Positions 28,256 through 33,851 of a stretch of 33,851 nt of DNA are shown here, one piece after another (position 1 is the first letter of the stretch; each line of letters begins with the position of its first letter). The notes under the pieces are model-generated. The model searched no databases and had not been told where the DNA came from. It saw only the letters and a list, made by a program, of their open reading frames with translations. The DNA is from Candidatus Peribacteraceae bacterium (GTDB lineage: Bacteria; Patescibacteriota; Gracilibacteria; Peribacterales; Peribacteraceae): assembly GCA_028712095.1 (NCBI GenBank), contig JAQTQU010000011.1, forward strand, positions 1 through 33,851, in the 5' to 3' direction. The translations under genes were made by a program, and so were the position numbers.

Positions 28256-29962
28256 ATGTCTGGTTCGACTCCGCTCACCACAGGCAAGACCTGCCCCGTC
28301 ACCGGCCGCACGTTCACGGTTTCGCCTGCCGAGATGGAACTTCGAAAGAAGCTCGGTGTCGAAGGAGAGCCTCTGATCCATCCCATTGCGCGCTGGCAGG
28401 TTCTCGGTGCCTTCTGGCAGCACTGGGCGCTCCACAAGAGGAAGTGCGACAAGACCGGAAAACAAATCATTTCCGTCTTCTCCGAGGACTGTCCTTACCC
28501 CGTATGGCACAAAGACGAGTGGATCAGGCATGCCGATCCTCCCTCTGCTGAACCTGATCTTTCAAAACCGCTCTTCCCGCAGATATGGGAGTTTTTTCAG
28601 CGTTGCCCCATTGCACACAATTTGGGGGCGGGAAACGAAAATTGCGAATACACGGATGACTGGTGGTACTCCCGAAACTGTTACCTCAGTCACTCCGGCG
28701 TCGAGGATGAGGATCTACACTACTGTTTCCGTGTTTTGCGCGTGAAAGATTCCCAGTTTGCGGTCTTTTCGTTCGATTCACAGCGATGCCTCGATATCAC
28801 ATTCTCCCATTTCTGTTCCCGGACAATCTTTGCCCTGCACAGTAGGCAGTGCAGTGATAGTGCTTTTCTCTATGACTGCCGCAACTGTCAGCATTGCATG
28901 TTCTGCTCGAATCTTCGCAATAAATCGTATTGTTTTGCCAATCAGCAGCTTACTAAAGATGCGTACGAGAAGCGCGCAGTGGCTTGGGACTTCCGGTCTC
29001 GTGCTGTCTATGAGCAAGCTAAGCAGGAATTAAAAAAAATGCTTCAGAAGAACGCTTGGCATCGTGCCCTCTTGATTGACCTTTCGGAGGATACGACGGG
29101 CAACTACCTTGATGAGTGTAGGAAATGTATCAATTGCTTCTTCACGACAACGAATGTTGAGGATTGCATCAACTGCTTTCGTGGTGGTGTGAATTCCAAA
29201 GATTGCTTGGATTGCGTGAATTTCTACGAAGACGATCTGGTGTATTACAGCTCATCGGCTCTGGACAAATGTTACGATGTTCGTTTTGGCTATGGCCTTA
29301 TCCAATGCAAGTATACGGAATACTGTGCGCAGTGTTTTCAGTGCCAGCACTGTTTCGGGTGTTGCGGACTGGTGGGAAAGAAGTATCACATTTTCAACAA
29401 GCCATACGAGCCGGCCGAGTATGAGCAGAAGAAGGCAGAGGTCGTCGCAGCCATGAAGAAGACAGGGGAGTATGGGCAGTTCTTCCCTGCGCACTTTGCA
29501 GCAAATCCCTATGAAGAGAGCCTTGCCGGTTTTCACTGGCCGCTCACGACGGAGCAGGGCAAGAAGATGGGGTTTCGAATGCGCGAAAGAGAGGAAGAGC
29601 GTGAAGCGGAGGCTGTTGACTCCTCGCAGGTTCCCGATCGCTGCGATCAGGCTGACCCGCCCGTTCCGACCGACGGTCAGGCGGGTGAATCCATAACGAA
29701 GTCACCGTTCTGGGATGCGGCTGCCAAGCGGCCGTTCCAGATTCTCAAGGAGGACATCGCCTTTGCGCAGGATCTTAAAATCCCACTCCCGTACACCTAC
29801 TACATGCGGCGGCTGCAGGAGAATTTCCGCCTCATTCCCTTTGATGGCGAACTGCGGACAACGATTTGCGGCAAGTGCCAGAAGCAGGCACAGACAAGTT
29901 GGCCGAAGGAATACGATGGCAGGATTTTGTGCGAATCCTGCTACCTTAAAGAAGTATACTGA
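28256..29962 (+). CDS. Divergent cysteine-rich multi-zinc-ribbon protein, array copy 5
   Basis: MSGSTPLTTGKTCPVTGRTFTVSP...CDKTGKQIISVFSEDCPYPVW...CFGCCGLVGKKYHIFNKP...ILCESCYLKEVY*; start 2 nt after NYN stop. Confidence 0.85.
   Translation: MSGSTPLTTGKTCPVTGRTFTVSPAEMELRKKLGVEGEPLIHPIARWQVLGAFWQHWALHKRKCDKTGKQIISVFSEDCPYPVWHKDEWIRHADPPSAEPDLSKPLFPQIWEFFQRCPIAHNLGAGNENCEYTDDWWYSRNCYLSHSGVEDEDLHYCFRVLRVKDSQFAVFSFDSQRCLDITFSHFCSRTIFALHSRQCSDSAFLYDCRNCQHCMFCSNLRNKSYCFANQQLTKDAYEKRAVAWDFRSRAVYEQAKQELKKMLQKNAWHRALLIDLSEDTTGNYLDECRKCINCFFTTTNVEDCINCFRGGVNSKDCLDCVNFYEDDLVYYSSSALDKCYDVRFGYGLIQCKYTEYCAQCFQCQHCFGCCGLVGKKYHIFNKPYEPAEYEQKKAEVVAAMKKTGEYGQFFPAHFAANPYEESLAGFHWPLTTEQGKKMGFRMREREEEREAEAVDSSQVPDRCDQADPPVPTDGQAGESITKSPFWDAAAKRPFQILKEDIAFAQDLKIPLPYTYYMRRLQENFRLIPFDGELRTTICGKCQKQAQTSWPKEYDGRILCESCYLKEVY
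29652..29690. repeat. Short palindromic repeat inserted in frame in copy 5
   Basis: ACCCGCC (29655-29661) / GGCGGGT (29680-29686); encodes the low-conservation segment DPPVPTDGQAGE. Confidence 0.55.
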
Positions 29963-29969
29963 AACAGGA

Positions 29970-29997
29970 TTCGCCCTGAGCGAAGTCGAATGGGCGA
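29970..29997. repeat. Palindromic TTCGCCCTGAGCGAAGTCGAATGGGCGA element
   Basis: TCGCCC/GGGCGA arms; same family as 4391-4428. Confidence 0.7.
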
Positions 29998-30025
29998 GGA
30001 GTGCTATTTGAAAGAAGTTTACTAG
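29990..30025 (+). other. Mini-ORF/tail duplicate 3: MGEECYLKEVY*
   Basis: ATGGGCGAGGAGTGCTATTTGAAAGAAGTTTACTAG. Confidence 0.7.
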
Positions 30026-30396
30026 CGTATGCCCACTATCCTCTTCAGTTTTGGCACCTGCACCACTTCGAGATCATCCAGCCGCTTATCGATATTTCCC
30101 ACGCTCACCTTGATCCATGCGATGTCGTTCTCCATGCGGTCCATCCGTGAGGTTAGGCGGCTATCCACTTTTGTCAGGTCTGCGCGGATGCCGCCGATTT
30201 CCCGCATCAGGCGCTGTTCCATGCCGCGCATGTGGTCTAAGAAGACAGCAGGGGTGATGCCACGGTCGTCCGTGGACGACGTGGCGCGGCCGGTACGGGT
30301 AGATTTCCTGACTATGGGCGGCAAGCGTAGCAGAGGGGTGGAGGCCGGTGATAGCCCCGCAGAAATATTTTGGGTAGACAAGACACTTTTCCGCAT
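30022..30396 (-). CDS. Small coiled-coil protein B, paralogue of 21215..21469 (start uncertain; conserved part begins near 30324)
   Basis: ...RKSTRTGRATSSTDDRGITPAVFLDHMRGMEQRLMREIGGIRADLTKVDSRLTSRMDRMENDIAWIKVSVGNIDKRLDDLEVVQVPKLKRIVGIR*. Confidence 0.65.
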   Translation of the reverse strand: MRKSVLSTQNISAGLSPASTPLLRLPPIVRKSTRTGRATSSTDDRGITPAVFLDHMRGMEQRLMREIGGIRADLTKVDSRLTSRMDRMENDIAWIKVSVGNIDKRLDDLEVVQVPKLKRIVGIR

Positions 30397-30423
30397 CGCG
30401 GAGCCATATTTTCCGTTCCATGT

Positions 30424-32133
30424 ATGAGCGGAACAAGCACACATCCTGACACCGGCCCGCGTATCTGCAGAAACCCCTGGTGCAAGCAACCTTTCGAGGT
30501 CACGCAAAGTGATCTCGCCCTCTTAGACGAGCTTTCTCCCGCATACGGAGGCAGGAAGTATCCGATTCCTCCTCCTCTGCTCTGCCCCGATTGCAGGCAG
30601 CAGCGTCGGCTCGCATGGCGCAACGAGCGTCAGCTCTACCGGGATACCTGCGACCGGTGCGGCACGTCCATCGTGTCCATGTACGCTCCGGATTCTCCGT
30701 ACTTCGTCTACTGCTATGACTGCTGGTGGGGCGACAAATGGGATGCGATGCAGTATGGGATGGATATTGATTTCACGCGGCCGTTCCTCGCGCAACTCCA
30801 GGACCTGCGCCTGCGCGTGCCGCGGCTCTACCTCTTCAACCTGCATAGCGAGAATTGCATCTACACAAGCCATTCTGCGAACAACAAGAACTGCTACATG
30901 GGCGTGGCGCTCGGCAAGTGCGAGGATTGCTACTACGGTCACTGGGTGCTGGAGAGCAAGAACGTGGTGGATTCGATGTACAGCGAATACTGCGAGCGAT
31001 GTTACGAATGTTCGTACTGTTTGCACTGCTTCGGGACGTCGTTCTCCCAATCCTGTCAGAACTGCCGCGACTGCCTCTTCTGCTACGAGTGCAAGGGATG
31101 CGAGCGGTGCATCGGCTGTGTGGGGCTTCGACAGAAAGAGCTCCATATCTTCAATCAGCCCGTTTCGGCGCAGGAGTATGCGCGCGTGAAAGAAGAGCTC
31201 CTCACTTCACCACAGACGTTCGCCGCTTTCACTGAGAAGTGGCGTGCGTTCAAGCGCACATTCCCGCACCGTTTTGCGCTTCAGATCAACTGCACCAACG
31301 TGTCCGGCGATGATTTGTATAACTGCAAGAACGTGAAGCAGTGCTTCAACGGCCGTGACGTGGAGGACAGCGCGTACATTTATGATTCGGGCAAAAACAA
31401 GGACTCGATGGACACCTATGAGCATGGCTGGCTGGTGCAGAGCCAGCTCAACTACGAATTGCACGGGGGGATGGCGGGCTATCGTCTCCTCTTCTGCCAC
31501 ATCTGTGCGGAGGGAAGGGATCTGCTCTATAGCGACTGCTGTCATAACAACTCCGCGGATCTCTTCGGCTGTGTTAGTCTCAAACACCAGCGTTACTGCA
31601 TTCTGAACAAGCAGTACACGAAGGAGGAGTACGAGCAGTTGGTCCCGAGGATCATCGAAGGGATGCAGAAGGACAGAACATGGGGTGAGTTCCTCCCTGC
31701 CGCACTCTCGCCGTTCGCTTACAACGAATCCGTCGCGCAGGAATATTTCCCTCTCACAAAAGATGAAATCATCAAGCGCAAATGGCGATGGAAGGCGCTG
31801 GAGGAGAAAGCATTCTCTCTCAAAATGTCCGTCATTCCTCCGGACATCCGGGGCGTGACGGACGATATCCTGCGCCAGACCCTTGCCTGCGCGACATGCG
31901 GAAAACAGTTCAAAATCATCCCTCAGGAATTGCGCTTCTATCGGGAGATGCTTCTGCCGGTTCCCTTATCCTGCCACGATTGCCGACATCATCGCCGCAT
32001 GGCGCTTCGCAATCCACGCCATCTCTGGTCCCGCCAGTGCGCGAAGTGCGGGAAGGGGATCGAAACTACCTATGCTCCCGACCGGCCGGAGCAGATCTAT
32101 TGCGAGGAGTGCTACCTGAAGGAGGTGTACTGA
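30424..32133 (+). CDS. Cysteine-rich multi-zinc-ribbon protein, array copy 6 (most complete set of zinc ligands)
   Basis: CRNPWCKQPFEV...CPDCRQQRRLAWRNERQLYRDTCDRCGTSIVSMYAPDSPYFVYCYDCWW ... CATCGKQFKIIPQEL...CHDCRHHRRMALRNPRHLWSRQCAKCGKGIETTYAPDRPEQIYCEECYLKEVY*. Confidence 0.9.
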   Translation: MSGTSTHPDTGPRICRNPWCKQPFEVTQSDLALLDELSPAYGGRKYPIPPPLLCPDCRQQRRLAWRNERQLYRDTCDRCGTSIVSMYAPDSPYFVYCYDCWWGDKWDAMQYGMDIDFTRPFLAQLQDLRLRVPRLYLFNLHSENCIYTSHSANNKNCYMGVALGKCEDCYYGHWVLESKNVVDSMYSEYCERCYECSYCLHCFGTSFSQSCQNCRDCLFCYECKGCERCIGCVGLRQKELHIFNQPVSAQEYARVKEELLTSPQTFAAFTEKWRAFKRTFPHRFALQINCTNVSGDDLYNCKNVKQCFNGRDVEDSAYIYDSGKNKDSMDTYEHGWLVQSQLNYELHGGMAGYRLLFCHICAEGRDLLYSDCCHNNSADLFGCVSLKHQRYCILNKQYTKEEYEQLVPRIIEGMQKDRTWGEFLPAALSPFAYNESVAQEYFPLTKDEIIKRKWRWKALEEKAFSLKMSVIPPDIRGVTDDILRQTLACATCGKQFKIIPQELRFYREMLLPVPLSCHDCRHHRRMALRNPRHLWSRQCAKCGKGIETTYAPDRPEQIYCEECYLKEVY

Positions 32134-32142
32134 CAAATATAT

Positions 32143-32176
32143 TTAACATTCCTTCTCCATCGTCTATACTCTCCTT
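32143..32176 (+). promoter_or_regulatory. Promoter for a leaderless TrmB-like transcript
   Basis: TTAACA (32143-32148), 16 bp, TATACT (32165-32170), 6 nt, ATG (32177). Confidence 0.55.
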
Positions 32177-32977
32177 ATGCGTCAGAAGATCGAGCACACT
32201 CTTCGGCTGGCTGGTCTGCGTGAGGAGGAGGTCAAAATGTACCTCCACCTGCTTATGCTCAAGCGTGCCTCGATGGCCGAGCTGATTGCAGAAACGGGCC
32301 TCAATGTAATGACAGCCTACCGTACGATGAAACGCCTGCAGGAGCGCGGTCTTGTGCAGTCGTTTGATATCAACCAGAAGCAGTCGGTCTATGCACCCCT
32401 CTCGCTCGGGGCTCTGATCCAGACTCTGGGGGCCGAAGAGAGATCGATTCGTCGGCTGCAGCTTGCACTCAAAGATCTCGATCGATTTCTCCCTTTCATT
32501 GGCACAGGAGAACAGACAGGCGATCGGTCAGAAGAGCAGGAGCCCATAATGATCCGCCAGGGGCTCGATGCGTTCCGCGAAGAGTATTTAAGGCTTCCCG
32601 ATCTATGCAACGATGAATTTCTCTGTATGGGTTCCATGCAGAATTATTGGGATGTTGCCGGAATGTCCGACGAAGCGCCTGAGGAGCTGGCATTTCGTCA
32701 CAATCGCTTTAAGCGCGGCATGTTCTGTCGCGTCTTCAACACGCATTCGCCCGAAGCAGAGACCTTTGCAAAACGTGATTCCAAAGAACTGCGCACTACG
32801 CGCCTTGTTGATTGCATTCCCGTTGCCAAAGATTATCTCGGATACGCCAAAGATCATGTGAGGCATTTCATCTGCGACAAGGATCACCCGCGTGTGATCA
32901 TCATCCGTCATCCGGAACTCGTTGCGCTCTACCGTGATCAGTTCGAGCGCATGTGGCAAGCAGGGGTCGGAGCCTGA
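32177..32977 (+). CDS. TrmB-like transcriptional regulator
   Basis: LRLAGLREEEVKMYLHLLMLKRASMAELIAETGLNVMTAYRTMKRLQERGLVQSF wHTH plus a C-terminal effector region. Confidence 0.8.
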   Translation: MRQKIEHTLRLAGLREEEVKMYLHLLMLKRASMAELIAETGLNVMTAYRTMKRLQERGLVQSFDINQKQSVYAPLSLGALIQTLGAEERSIRRLQLALKDLDRFLPFIGTGEQTGDRSEEQEPIMIRQGLDAFREEYLRLPDLCNDEFLCMGSMQNYWDVAGMSDEAPEELAFRHNRFKRGMFCRVFNTHSPEAETFAKRDSKELRTTRLVDCIPVAKDYLGYAKDHVRHFICDKDHPRVIIIRHPELVALYRDQFERMWQAGVGA

Positions 32978-33036
32978 TCTTCACAGGCAACTGTGAAGAT
33001 TGGTTGCAGAAAAATACTTCGTAGCTCGTTTTCTGC
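32977..33036 (+). terminator. Two consecutive hairpins after the TrmB-like gene (terminator or leader structure)
   Basis: ATCTTCACAG-GCAA-CTGTGAAGAT (32977-33000, perfect, GNRA loop) and GCAGAAAA...TTTTCTGC (33006-33036). Confidence 0.5.
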
Positions 33037-33092
33037 ATGTTCTTCGATTCAGTTACCACGCTGCCCCCGGAATCCGTAGACTGGGGGATGTC

Positions 33093-33851
33093 ATGGCATT
33101 CCGTTGCAGACAGTGTTCGGCGGTATTCGAGGTCACCCCCGCTGATCTCGCGTTCCTCGACAAGCTCTCTCCTGTGTTCCATGGCAAGAAGTACGCCCTT
33201 CCGCCTCCCGCGCTCTGCCCCGGCTGCCGGCAGCAGCGTCGGCTCCTGTGGCGCAACGAGCGCGCTCTGTACCGGAGGACGTGTGATCTCTGCAAAAAGT
33301 CGATCATTTCCATGTACTCTTCGGGTTCCGCGTTCCCCGTCTACTGCACGGAGTGCTGGTGGTCGGACCAGTGGCATCCCAGTGATTTCGGTCGCGACGT
33401 CGATTTCGACCGGCCGTTCCTCACGCAAATCAAGGAATTGCAGAACAGCGTTCCGCGTCTGGCACTCAATGTCATCAATAACGAGAATTCCGACTTCATC
33501 AATCACTCCGGCTCCAACAAGAACTGCTACCTGATCTTTGCCGCGGAGTTCAATGAAGATTGTCTGTATGGCTACCAGGTGATCAAGTCCACCGGCTGTA
33601 CCGACACCTGCGACTGCACCGAGTCGGAGTACTGCTATGAGGTGATTGATGTGGATAAGTGCCACTCGCTGCTCTTCTCGCAAAACTGCACGAACTGTTC
33701 CTCATCCGCTTTCCTGTTTGACTGTAAAGGATGCACAGATTGTCTGCTCTCGACAAATCTGCGTAACAAGCACTACGTCGTCCGTAACAAGCAGTATTCC
33801 AAAGAGGAGTATCTCCGCTTAAAACAGGAGGTGACGGATACGATTGCGAAA
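33093..33851 (+). CDS. Cysteine-rich multi-zinc-ribbon protein, array copy 7 (truncated by window end; absent from the ORF track)
   Basis: MAFRCRQCSAVFEVTPADLAFLDKLSPVFHGKKYALPPPALCPGCRQQRRLLWRNERALYRRTCDLCKKSIISMYSSGSAFPVYCTECWWSDQW...NKNCYLIFAAEFNEDCLYGY...NKHYVVRNKQYSKEEY; open through 33851. Confidence 0.88.
   Translation, partial: MAFRCRQCSAVFEVTPADLAFLDKLSPVFHGKKYALPPPALCPGCRQQRRLLWRNERALYRRTCDLCKKSIISMYSSGSAFPVYCTECWWSDQWHPSDFGRDVDFDRPFLTQIKELQNSVPRLALNVINNENSDFINHSGSNKNCYLIFAAEFNEDCLYGYQVIKSTGCTDTCDCTESEYCYEVIDVDKCHSLLFSQNCTNCSSSAFLFDCKGCTDCLLSTNLRNKHYVVRNKQYSKEEYLRLKQEVTDTIAK

Noticed and set aside
19394-33851. UGA recoding (as in Gracilibacteria/SR1) linking Cys-rich genes to the downstream mini-ORFs by readthrough
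   Set aside because: TGA ends many genes at the expected family terminus here (e.g. 3736, copies 1-6), and intervening frames do not join the tails in a consistent frame.
1-33851. CRISPR array, integrase, transposase or prophage genes
   Set aside because: No regularly spaced identical repeats and no recognisable integrase, transposase or phage structural proteins were seen.

Overview
Bacterial chromosomal window, probably Patescibacteria/CPR-like by gene content and style (not provable from the sequence alone). The left ~18 kb is mostly housekeeping: ribosomal protein L31 tail, HrcA, a VirD4/TraG-like ATPase, an MscS channel, GlyA, 5-formyl-THF cyclo-ligase, DnaX, a large hypothetical protein, Dcd, tRNA-Val(CAC), an ABC exporter, a permease/thioredoxin-like/CPVC-membrane-protein cassette and an M23 peptidase. 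From ~19.4 kb to the right edge lies the most unusual feature: a same-strand array of at least seven paralogous ~560-600 aa cysteine-rich multi-zinc-ribbon proteins. One copy is frameshifted and the last runs off the window; the ORF track misses it. The copies are interleaved with a RelE-type toxin-antitoxin pair, a NYN-domain protein coupled to one copy, two TrmB-like regulators and two paralogous antisense coiled-coil genes. Reading the proteins shows (i) a pseudo-symmetric architecture, with a double zinc ribbon at each end and two duplicated Cys-rich halves ending in a K-Y-I-x-N-x-x-x-T-K-E-E-Y-like motif; (ii) uneven loss of zinc ligands between copies; (iii) three downstream mini-ORFs encoding MGEECYL(KE/SA)VY*, which duplicate the C-terminal tail behind a palindromic repeat. 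Two of these share a CTAG stop overlap with the antisense coiled-coil gene. No homology search was run. Family names come from motif recognition, and the array's function is unknown.
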